From Candidatus Dojkabacteria bacterium (GTDB taxonomy: Bacteria; Patescibacteriota; Dojkabacteria; SC72; JAFGCJ01): a stretch of 19,748 nt of DNA. Every line of letters starts with the position of its first letter. The stretch's first letter is position 1. Both the position numbers and the translations under genes were made by a program. This document shows, piece after piece, positions 7,518 through 14,203 of the stretch. Where the stretch lies: the NCBI GenBank assembly GCA_028696915.1, contig JAQVGB010000011.1, positions 1-19,748 of the forward strand, given 5' to 3'. The notes beneath the pieces are model-generated. The model did not search any database. It was not told the DNA's origin and worked only from the letters and a program-made list of their open reading frames with translations.

Positions 7518-8522
7518 ATGTTTTATTTAACAGATATGAAAAGTAGTAACTTAACCAAAATTAAAGAATACTTACAGTCAAGATTGTTCAAACCATCTTT
7601 ATTTGAAGTTGATGGGTTACTTAAACATATCCAAACAAAAAGGGAATTACGTATTCTTTATGGCGAAACTTATGATTTATTTGGATTAACAATCGATTCT
7701 ATCAAAAATTATTTTCTCCTCGAGTATCTTACTAGGCTTCTAAAAGAGGAAGATATTAGCGTTGAAGCAGTTTTATTAATTGGTGATGTTGCCAGTATAA
7801 GAAACATTAATGTTGATGATAAAAATGCTGTTTTAAAACAAATTGAAAGAAACCTCAAGATTATAAATAAAATTGTAAATAAGTATCATCTTTCATTTAA
7901 GGTCAAAAAGATGAGTTCTATCTTTAAAACTCAACAATTCATTACAAACTTCCAAAAAGTTCAACAATTTTATGAACAAAGTAACGTAATGAAAGATCTG
8001 CTAGAAGAAACAGTTTTAAAGAATCGAGTAAAGCAAGAACTCGCTGTTGGATTTAAGTATTCTTTAGAAGAAGTAGCTATTATTTCGAATTTCGATTTAA
8101 AGATAGGCCCTCCTAGAGAAATTAAATATGACAAAGCATCACAAATTTTTACTGGTCAAAAACCCTTGGGAATTTATGTAAATCCCACCTATCCTTTGGG
8201 TTTTAATTATGATTATTTCATTAACCATCCCGAAATTGATGAATTTGGAGTTACACCATATAAAGCGGGTAGTAATAGACTGCAAGCGAACAGAATAATA
8301 CTCGGGCAGACATCAAGAGAACAAATTAAAGAGTTAATTACGAAATCATTCATACCAAAATTTGAAGATTTACCTAATCCGATAAACGATATTTATCAAA
8401 TCTCAGTATTATCAAAAGCAGTACGAGAAGGAAAAACACTTTCACTAAGAAGAGATACGGTATTATCAAAAGATATTATATATAACCTATTTATTGATGA
8501 ATTTAATGAGTACTTTAAATAA
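7518..8522 (+). CDS. Unrecognised 334-aa protein between tRNA-Trp and TrpRS; possible class I aaRS/CDPS-like fold
   Basis: No family is recognised with confidence. The first ATG (7518) is one base after the CCA of tRNA-Trp; an in-frame ATG at 7536 leaves a 19-base leader. The 3' end overlaps the TrpRS start, indicating one transcript. The middle part looks Rossmann-like: RILYGETYDLFG (45-56), then VEAVLLIGDVASIRN (82-96), a basic helix (105-123), SSIFKTQQF (133-141) and QKVQQFYEQ (146-154). By eye this order resembles cyclodipeptide synthases, which share the TyrRS/TrpRS catalytic fold; Y181 and E185 (YSLEE) would occupy the places of their catalytic Tyr and Glu, but T51 would replace the catalytic Ser. 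Residues 210-334 (PLGIYVNPTYPLGF, YKAGSNRLQANRIILG) have no counterpart there. No signal peptide or membrane segment. The function is a hypothesis only. Confidence 0.8.
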   Translation: MFYLTDMKSSNLTKIKEYLQSRLFKPSLFEVDGLLKHIQTKRELRILYGETYDLFGLTIDSIKNYFLLEYLTRLLKEEDISVEAVLLIGDVASIRNINVDDKNAVLKQIERNLKIINKIVNKYHLSFKVKKMSSIFKTQQFITNFQKVQQFYEQSNVMKDLLEETVLKNRVKQELAVGFKYSLEEVAIISNFDLKIGPPREIKYDKASQIFTGQKPLGIYVNPTYPLGFNYDYFINHPEIDEFGVTPYKAGSNRLQANRIILGQTSREQIKELITKSFIPKFEDLPNPINDIYQISVLSKAVREGKTLSLRRDTVLSKDIIYNLFIDEFNEYFK

Positions 8523-9666
8523 AATCAATAATATTACAATCGAAGAAGAGCACAAAAATAAGTTAAACATCAAAAATCAAATTGATGAGAATAACTTATC
8601 ATTGGTAGATGGACAAAGTCTAAAGGACATATCCAGAATTGCTAAATATATGAACGGAGTGCATGAATATATTGACAGAGGAATTATATATGCACATCTT
8701 GATTTTGAACCAATAACCACCGCTATAGCCAATAAACAGCCCTTTACGATAGTATCAGGAAAAAATCCATCAAGTAGCTTACATTTAGGGCATTTAGCTA
8801 CATTTAGAATGTTACTGAAGTTTCAAGAGCTTGGAGGAGAGATAGTTATTCCTCTAACTAGTGACGAATCCTATATCGATGGGAAAGTAAAGAATATCAA
8901 GGAAGCTGAAAATATTGCTTATAAAATTATTGCTCCTCAAATTCTTGCCATGGGTTTCGATCCCCAAAAGACAAAAATCCTATTTCATACTCAATATGCT
9001 GATTTATATCGGATATCTTCAACATTCGGTCAGTACATTTCTATAAATCAGTTAAGTTCTGCTTTTGGAATAAACCCATCCAGTACAGCTTCTCAAGTAT
9101 TCTATAGGGGTGCAGTACAATTATCTACAATATTGCTTCCACAATTACTTGAGTTTGGTGGAAATAAAAACGTGCTAGTTCCTGTTTCGGTTGATCAACA
9201 TCCATATATTCTTTTAGCAAGGGATGTGGCAAAAAAAATCGGTATGATACCCCCTTCAGAAGTAGTAATCCCTTTTTTACAGAGTCATAAGGATCCTTTA
9301 ATAAAAATGTCTAGTTCAAAACCAGATACATGTATCTATCTGACAGATACACCTGATATTGTTAAAAATAAGCTAAATAAAGCATATACTGGTTCAGTAT
9401 CCACACTAGATGGACATAAAAGATTAGGAGCTATCCCAGAAATCGATTCGTGTTTCCAAATTATTCGTTACCATCACGATTCAATTGATTATATAAACCA
9501 GATTTACAGCGATTATAAAAATGGAAGTCTGAAATCATCAGATTTAAAAGAAATAACTATTAAATTTGTAAACGATATGTTAAAAGGGATTCAAGAGCGA
9601 GCAAAAAATGTTTCAGATAAAGAAATACAAGAAGTTACACTAAAAATGAAAATCAATTCAATCTAA
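8506..9666 (+). CDS. trpS: Tryptophanyl-tRNA synthetase, archaeal/eukaryotic type
   Basis: The enzyme charges tRNA-Trp with tryptophan. From ATG 8506 the product is 386 aa; TTG 8494 and ATG 8497 are in-frame alternatives, and all overlap the preceding gene. Class I signatures are HLGH (93-96, HIGH motif) within GKNPSSSLHLGH, and KMSSS (267-271, KMSKS motif). Several segments follow human/archaeal TrpRS and not bacterial TrpRS as I remember them: RGIIYAHLDF before the catalytic fold (human RGIFFSHRD), MGFDPQKTKILF, VSVDQHPYILLARDVAKKIG (human IDQDPYFRMTRDVAPRIG), CIYLTDTPDIVKNKLNKAYTG after KMSSS, and a C-terminal YKNGSLKSSDLKE. It is the last gene of the tRNA-Trp operon. The enzyme type agrees with the A73 of the linked tRNA. 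The low G+C and non-bacterial type suggest horizontal transfer. Confidence 0.93.
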   Translation: MSTLNKINNITIEEEHKNKLNIKNQIDENNLSLVDGQSLKDISRIAKYMNGVHEYIDRGIIYAHLDFEPITTAIANKQPFTIVSGKNPSSSLHLGHLATFRMLLKFQELGGEIVIPLTSDESYIDGKVKNIKEAENIAYKIIAPQILAMGFDPQKTKILFHTQYADLYRISSTFGQYISINQLSSAFGINPSSTASQVFYRGAVQLSTILLPQLLEFGGNKNVLVPVSVDQHPYILLARDVAKKIGMIPPSEVVIPFLQSHKDPLIKMSSSKPDTCIYLTDTPDIVKNKLNKAYTGSVSTLDGHKRLGAIPEIDSCFQIIRYHHDSIDYINQIYSDYKNGSLKSSDLKEITIKFVNDMLKGIQERAKNVSDKEIQEVTLKMKINSI

Positions 9667-10123
9667 AAAAATTCATTTATCTAGAAACTTTTTGATAATC
9701 AAAAAACCGATATAAAAAAAATCCAAAGAATTATACCAAAACACCCAAAATTCCTAAACCCAGAATTCCTGTAATATTTAGCTCCTTTACCTCTCCTATA
9801 ATACATGTTTATCCTTTACTAACAAGTTAAATGAGGGTTCGAGCAATGCCAACTCCCCCTCAATAAAAAACTTTGAATATTTCGTTTTTGAAAAAACTTT
9901 TTTACGCAAATGACGCATGATTTGACCATTCATTCTTAAATAAAACTATGAATTATGCTGTTATTACTGTATTTATACATCGATAGCTGTTATGTTATAA
10001 AGTAATCATTACATGAAAAAAGTTTTTGGTTAAAAAACATAATCCAGTTGAAAGATAACGTTGGTATTCGTATACTTGTGAATGGGTATTTGGCAAAATG
10101 GTTCTTGAGTTTGTCCAACTCCC
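9667..10123. other. AT-rich gene-free region at the right side of the Trp island
   Basis: I see no credible gene in these 457 bases. Contents: an AT hairpin right after the TrpRS stop (9689-9705); an orphan consensus -10 TATAAT (9797-9802) without a following gene; GGTTCGAGCAATGCCAACTC at 9836-9855, which resembles GGTTCGAATCCAACTC at 6678-6693 on the other side of the island; and GTTTTTGAAAAAAC plus T6 (9884-9903), a weak terminator-like hairpin. Base composition returns to that of the flanks from about 10100. Confidence 0.5.
9689..9705. terminator. AT-only hairpin after trpS, weak terminator candidate
   Basis: TTTTTGA-TAA-TCAAAAA is a perfect dyad 23 bp after the trpS stop. Its stem is almost all A-T and no U-tract follows on the plus strand, so termination is uncertain. 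The 11-mer TTTTTGATAAT inside it also occurs at 6548-6558, one base after tRNA-Gln. Confidence 0.3.
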
Positions 10124-10146
10124 TCAATTGTTCGACAGGCTCACCA
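10115..10146. repeat. REP-like element containing TTCGACAGGCTCACC
   Basis: The sequence around TTCGACAGGCTCACC (10131-10145), reading GGTGAGCCTGTCGAA on the minus strand, is a short motif I recall as widely repeated in many bacterial genomes, including Candidate Phyla Radiation genomes, often as palindromic or REP-like elements. Only one copy is seen in this window, so its repetitive nature is remembered and not shown here. It also coincides with the recovery of G+C at the right edge of the island. Confidence 0.35.
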
Positions 10147-10330
10147 TTGGCACCTTGGTGAAAAGGAACGCTCGCGTGATCTCCACAATATCTCCCCTGT
10201 CCAAAAGTTTCTGTACACGAGCTTTATTTTCTTCGGACAGACGGTTATGGATATTACTTTGACATGATAATTTTGGCATCTCTGTTTGTACCGTCATATC
10301 ACAATCATATTCACCACATTGCCATTCCAT
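10124..10330 (-). CDS. Doubtful small hypothetical ORF, 68 aa
   Basis: Not recognised. The open frame encodes a 68-aa product with an N-terminal stretch containing three Cys and a helical, charged middle (RLSEENKARVQKLLDRGDIV). Its C-terminus, VSLSNN, is read straight from the REP-like motif, which commonly gives such tails in chance or eroded frames. It starts 49 bp from, and divergent to, the ASCH gene. It could be a real small gene, a remnant or chance. I give it low weight. Confidence 0.25.
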   Translation of the reverse strand: MEWQCGEYDCDMTVQTEMPKLSCQSNIHNRLSEENKARVQKLLDRGDIVEITRAFLFTKVPMVSLSNN

Positions 10331-10332
10331 CC

Positions 10333-10357
10333 AGTAAACTTCACTTTACTTTTTTTC
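10333..10357 (+). terminator. Weak terminator-like hairpin upstream of the ASCH gene
   Basis: AGTAAA-CTTCAC-TTTACT (10333-10350) pairs perfectly and is followed by a run of T residues. The stem is short and A/T-rich. It would end plus-strand transcription arriving from the Trp island before the ASCH gene. Confidence 0.3.
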
Positions 10358-10379
10358 GGTCCTGACCCATTATTAATGA

Positions 10380-10838
10380 ATGCACCACGTTGCCATCATG
10401 AAAAAATCGTGGCATCTCCTGCCAAAGATCCAATCCGGCGAGAAAACGGTTGAAACACGCTGGTATCGGACGAAACGGTGTCCATGGGACAAAATTCGCA
10501 AAGGGGACACTATTTTCTTTAAGGATTCCGGTGAACCCGTCACCTTGAAATCGCATGCCTGCTCAGTCGAATACATGACCCCACAAACTGAAGCACAACG
10601 TATTGCAATCATGAAATCAGTCATTCGGCAGGACCTCTGCTGCTCCCATATCCCCGAAGACGTCCGCACGTACATCAGCAATAAACGCTACTGCATCATT
10701 ATCCACCTGACCGAACCTCAACCGGTTCGCCCTTTTCATATTGACAAAACGGGCTTTGGAGCACAAAGCGCATGGCTGTGCCTCGACGATATCCGGAGGA
10801 TAAAAAGGAAGTCCGTCCGTCATCCCCATACACAATGA
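10380..10838 (+). CDS. ASCH-domain protein (PUA-like fold)
   Basis: A 152-aa protein with the ASCH pattern: an N-terminal HHVAIMKKSWHLLPKIQSG leading to the GEKTVETRWYRTKR signature, GDTIFFKDSGEPV, and a C-terminal KRYCIIIHL and DKTGFGAQSAWLCLDDIRRIK. ASCH domains are PUA-like beta-barrels proposed to bind RNA, and some members act as nucleases or modified-nucleoside hydrolases; no specific activity can be assigned here. The G+C-rich codons match the chromosomal flank and not the AT-rich island. The gatC promoter starts directly after its stop codon, so it is probably a separate transcription unit. The start at 10380 gives MHHVAIMKKSW; M7 would be too short for the domain. Confidence 0.8.
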   Translation: MHHVAIMKKSWHLLPKIQSGEKTVETRWYRTKRCPWDKIRKGDTIFFKDSGEPVTLKSHACSVEYMTPQTEAQRIAIMKSVIRQDLCCSHIPEDVRTYISNKRYCIIIHLTEPQPVRPFHIDKTGFGAQSAWLCLDDIRRIKRKSVRHPHTQ

Positions 10839-10839
10839 G

Positions 10840-10869
10840 TTGGCGGGACTAGGCATTTTTTGATATAGT
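10840..10869 (+). promoter_or_regulatory. Promoter of the gatCAB operon
   Basis: TTGGCG (10840-10845), an 18-bp spacer and extended -10 TGA-TATAGT (10861-10869). The -10 ends 12 bases before the gatC ATG at 10882, giving a leader of about six bases without a Shine-Dalgarno sequence. Confidence 0.6.
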
Positions 10870-10881
10870 TACTTCGAAATT

Positions 10882-11202
10882 ATGAGCACGCCATCCGACA
10901 CCCACATTTCAGAAGATGAAGTCAGGCATATCGCCGACCTTGCCTGTATCGAGCTGACCGAGAAAGAAGTCAAAAAGTTTCAGGACGAACTGTCCCGTAT
11001 TCTTGACTACATTCATAAAATAAACGAAATCGAGAGCAAGGATATCCCCGTAACGTCCCACGTCCAGCTCAAAAACGTCTTCAGGGACGATACTGTCCAG
11101 CCAAGCCTGCCCCAGGAAAAAGCCACCGCCGCCCGAGCGAAACGTGCAAAGGACGGATATTTCGTTATCAACTCCGTACTTGATAAAACAGTTTCTCCAT
11201 GA
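10882..11202 (+). CDS. gatC: Glu-tRNA(Gln)/Asp-tRNA(Asn) amidotransferase subunit C
   Basis: GatC is the small belt subunit that wraps GatA and GatB in the transamidosome. The 106-aa product shows the family pattern: EDEVRHIADLACIELTEKEV at the N-terminus, FQDELSRILDYIHKINEIE in the middle, and a DGYFVINSVLD tail with DGYF where the family has its usual FxVP-like C-terminal motif. The stop codon overlaps the gatA start in ATGA, so the two are translationally coupled. It is the first gene of the gatCAB operon, driven by the near-leaderless promoter immediately upstream. Confidence 0.95.
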   Translation: MSTPSDTHISEDEVRHIADLACIELTEKEVKKFQDELSRILDYIHKINEIESKDIPVTSHVQLKNVFRDDTVQPSLPQEKATAARAKRAKDGYFVINSVLDKTVSP

Positions 11203-12629
11203 AAGAACTCTACGATCTGACCGTCAAAGATGCTTCAAAGATGCTGACAGCCGGAGAGATCACGGCACGGGAACTTGTCGACGCATGTCTGGACCGGATT
11301 TCTGAAATGGAACCAGCAATCAATGCATTCATCACCATCTGTGCCAAGCAGGCGCGAGAGCACGCCATTCAGGTAGATCAGCGCCGTGCCCAAGGGAAGA
11401 CACTCCATCCGCTTGCCGGAATTCCATATTCGCTCAAAGACGTCTATGTAACAGAGGGAATTCAAACGACCGCCGGCTCAAAGATACTCGAGGGCTATGT
11501 CCCCCCGTACGACGCGACGGTGTTCAAACGGCTTAAAGACGCTGACTGCATTCTTATCGGCAAAACAAACTGCGATCCCTACGGATTTGGGTCATCGACA
11601 GAACACTCCGCATTTGGTGTCACCAAAAATCCGGTCGACACGTCCCGGGTCCCGGGTGGATCGAGCGGCGGGTCTGGAGCTGCTGTCCAGTATGGCGGCG
11701 GACTATTTTCAATTGGAGAAGATACCGGCGGATCGATCAGGTGCCCGGCATCATTTTGCGGAGTAGTCGGTCTTAAACCGACATACGGCAGAGTGTCCCG
11801 ATATGGATCCATCGCCTACGCTTCATCCTATGACAGCGTCGGACCGATCACCAAAACCGTAGAAGACGCGGCGCTCGTCATGAGCGTTATCGCCGGCACC
11901 GACCCGAACGATGCAACAACTCCTGACCAGCCCGTCCCCAATTATCAAAAAACGATTTCAGACCCTATCAACGGAAGGACCGTCGGCATTCCAAAAGAGT
12001 ACTTCGGTGAGGGTGTTTCAAAAGATGTACTGGATGTCCTTGAATCCGCAAAGGAGCGCTTGCAGAAACTCGGCTGTACCCTCAAAGAAATGTCCCTTCC
12101 CTATACCGAATACGCGATTGCCACCTACTATATCATAGGTCTTTCTGAAGCAAGCTCGAACCTTGCTCGCTACGACGGAGTGCGGTTTGGTCTTGAGTCA
12201 GACCCCGCCCCGTGGAAAGAGTATTACACCAAGGTCAGAGGTGAAGGCTTCAGCGATGAGGAAAAACGGCGGATCATGATCGGGACATTTACGCTATCAT
12301 CCGGGTATCAGGACCAGTACTACAAACGGGCACAAGAGGTCCGTCAACTGCTTCGACAGGATTTCGAACGGGCATTCCGGGAGGTCGATGTTATCATCAC
12401 CCCCACCATGCCGATGACCGCCTTTAAAATAGGCGACAAAACAGACGATCCGCTTCAGATGTGGCTCGCGGACGCATTCACGGTTTCGATCAATCCGGTC
12501 GGGATTCCCGCGCTCTCCGTTCCTGCAGGAAATACGCCGGAGGGACTTCCGGTGGGAATGCAGATCATCGCGCCCCATTTCAAGGAAGAACTCCTTTTTA
12601 ACTTCGGTCATCAATTTCAGACAGCATGA
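11199..12629 (+). CDS. gatA: Glu-tRNA(Gln)/Asp-tRNA(Asn) amidotransferase subunit A
   Basis: GatA is the glutaminase/amidase subunit that releases ammonia for conversion of Glu-tRNA-Gln into Gln-tRNA-Gln. The 476-aa protein has the amidase-signature triad Lys-cisSer-Ser at K80 (PYSLKDV), S155 (PGGSSGGSG) and S179 (EDTGGSIR), one residue offset from the known S. aureus numbering. The signature EDTGGSIRCPASFCG replaces the more usual SDTGGSIRQPA, a conservative-looking change outside the triad. The C-terminal VSINPVGIPALSVPAG and PVGMQIIAPHF complete the family pattern. It overlaps gatC and gatB by 4 bp at both ends (ATGA). With tRNA-Gln carrying U1-A72 in the same window, it indicates indirect glutaminylation. 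Confidence 0.97.
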   Translation: MKELYDLTVKDASKMLTAGEITARELVDACLDRISEMEPAINAFITICAKQAREHAIQVDQRRAQGKTLHPLAGIPYSLKDVYVTEGIQTTAGSKILEGYVPPYDATVFKRLKDADCILIGKTNCDPYGFGSSTEHSAFGVTKNPVDTSRVPGGSSGGSGAAVQYGGGLFSIGEDTGGSIRCPASFCGVVGLKPTYGRVSRYGSIAYASSYDSVGPITKTVEDAALVMSVIAGTDPNDATTPDQPVPNYQKTISDPINGRTVGIPKEYFGEGVSKDVLDVLESAKERLQKLGCTLKEMSLPYTEYAIATYYIIGLSEASSNLARYDGVRFGLESDPAPWKEYYTKVRGEGFSDEEKRRIMIGTFTLSSGYQDQYYKRAQEVRQLLRQDFERAFREVDVIITPTMPMTAFKIGDKTDDPLQMWLADAFTVSINPVGIPALSVPAGNTPEGLPVGMQIIAPHFKEELLFNFGHQFQTA

Positions 12630-14056
12630 ACTTCGAACCGGTCATTGGGCTTGAAATTCACGTCCAGACAAAGACAAAATCAAAAATGTTCTGCGGATGC
12701 TCGACCGATTATTTTGGATCAGCGCCGAACACCCATACCTGCCCGGTCTGTCTCGGGCTTCCCGGCTCCCTTCCCGTTCCAAACCGCAGTGCAATCGATA
12801 TAGCACTCAAAGTTGCGCTCGCGCTCGACTGCACAATCAATACCGAGAGCAAATTCGACCGGAAAAACTACTTCTACCCGGACCTTCCCAAGGGATACCA
12901 GATCTCACAGTATGACCAGCCAATCGGAGAACATGGCAGTATCCGCTTCGATGTCGGCACAGAGACCGTCACCGCAGGGATCACCCGGGTCCACCAGGAA
13001 GAAGATACCGGAAAGTCGATCCATGCAAACGGTGAGACGCTACTCGATTACAACAAGTCCGGCATGCCGCTCGTCGAAATCGTGACCGAGCCGGACCTTC
13101 ATTCTGCGGCCGAAGTGGTCGCACTGGCAAAACGGTTGCGGCAGATTCTCAGGTATCTGGATGCATCGGATGCGGATATGGAAAAAGGCCAAATGCGTAT
13201 TGAACCGAATATTTCGCTCCGCAAGAAAGGGTCCTCCGGACTCCCAGACTACAAAGTCGAAGTTAAAAATATCGGCTCGATCTCGGTGCTTGAGAAGGTC
13301 ATCACCAAAGAAATTGCCCGACAGGCCGCTCTTCTTGAGACAGGGGAGACTCCCCGACAGGAAACGAGAGGACTGGTCGATATGACCGGCAAAACAGTAA
13401 CCCAACGAGTGAAAGAAACCGCCAACGACTATCGGTACTTTCCCGAGCCCGATATACCGCCGATGATGTTCGATCCTACAAAAATTGACGAAACCCGTAC
13501 GTCCCTCCCTGAACGTCCACAGGATAAAAAAGACAGATACCGGTCAGAACTTGGACTTGAGGGCGATATCGCAGAGACGATTATTGCTGACCATCAAACG
13601 GCCCGTTTTTTTGAATCGGCAGTTTCTTCCGAAAAGAACCCCACGGTTATTACCGAAATCGCCAAATGGTACGTGGGGGAATTCATGAAGTTAAAAAAAG
13701 AACACTCAACGGAGAAGGTAAAACCCGAAATCCTTCGCGAACTTGTACACTTACTTGAGAAGAAAATAATTACCCGTACGGTCGCTAAAGATGTTCTCGC
13801 CCGGTCGTTTGTCACCGGTCAATCGCCAGCAAAGATTGTCGAAATTGACGGACTTGCCGTTGCTTCAGAAGGGACACAACTGGATGAGGCGATTGAAAAA
13901 GTTATCAAGGATAATCCAAAGGCCGTTGAAGATGTCAAGAAAAATCCTAACGCGGTCATGTTCCTTGTCGGACAGGTCATGAAAGAAACGAAGGGACAGG
14001 CGGATGCCGCGTCCGTACGCGAACTTCTCGAAAGAAAACTTTCAGGTCAGTCATAG
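12626..14056 (+). CDS. gatB: Glu-tRNA(Gln)/Asp-tRNA(Asn) amidotransferase subunit B
   Basis: GatB activates the Glu-tRNA-Gln carboxyl group with ATP and transfers ammonia delivered from GatA. The 476-aa length is standard. The start MNFEPVIGLEIHVQ is canonical, followed by four zinc-site cysteines C23, C25, C39 and C42 (MFCGCS and TCPVCLGLPGSLP). The kinase core shows FDRKNYFYPDLPKGYQISQY and HQEEDTGKS, then DYNKSGMPLVEIVTEPD and RIEPNISLR. The C-terminal 150 residues form the helical/YqeY tail that reads the tRNA D-loop and acceptor, ending VRELLERKL. No second gatB-like gene or glutaminyl-tRNA synthetase is seen in the window. Confidence 0.97.
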   Translation: MNFEPVIGLEIHVQTKTKSKMFCGCSTDYFGSAPNTHTCPVCLGLPGSLPVPNRSAIDIALKVALALDCTINTESKFDRKNYFYPDLPKGYQISQYDQPIGEHGSIRFDVGTETVTAGITRVHQEEDTGKSIHANGETLLDYNKSGMPLVEIVTEPDLHSAAEVVALAKRLRQILRYLDASDADMEKGQMRIEPNISLRKKGSSGLPDYKVEVKNIGSISVLEKVITKEIARQAALLETGETPRQETRGLVDMTGKTVTQRVKETANDYRYFPEPDIPPMMFDPTKIDETRTSLPERPQDKKDRYRSELGLEGDIAETIIADHQTARFFESAVSSEKNPTVITEIAKWYVGEFMKLKKEHSTEKVKPEILRELVHLLEKKIITRTVAKDVLARSFVTGQSPAKIVEIDGLAVASEGTQLDEAIEKVIKDNPKAVEDVKKNPNAVMFLVGQVMKETKGQADAASVRELLERKLSGQS

Positions 14057-14124
14057 AACAAAGCGCCGATCACCAGCACATAGGTCGAATATCCGGGATA
14101 CTCCGTTAATATCCATAAGCCTTG

Positions 14125-14133
14125 TGTTATACT
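14125..14133 (+). promoter_or_regulatory. Extended -10 promoter of the AIM24-like gene
   Basis: TGT-TATACT (14125-14133) is the same extended -10 seen at the trpR promoter. It lies about 70 bases before ATG 14204, so this gene would have a real leader, unlike its neighbours. The 11-mer CATAAGCCTTG (14114-14124) directly precedes it. Confidence 0.5.
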
Positions 14134-14203
14134 TGTTGTGGAAGATAAGCGGTGTGACCCGTCATCCGGTTTTGACCGCCCCTAAACTATCATGTTCCTA
14201 TTC

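Noticed and set aside
9797..9802. Orphan TATAAT as promoter of a small RNA
   Set aside because: No -35 at the right spacing, and nothing recognisable follows; such a hexamer is expected by chance in AT-rich DNA.
10341..10856. Minus-strand open frames antisense to the ASCH gene
   Set aside because: The ASCH frame has a clear domain signature; the antisense products do not.
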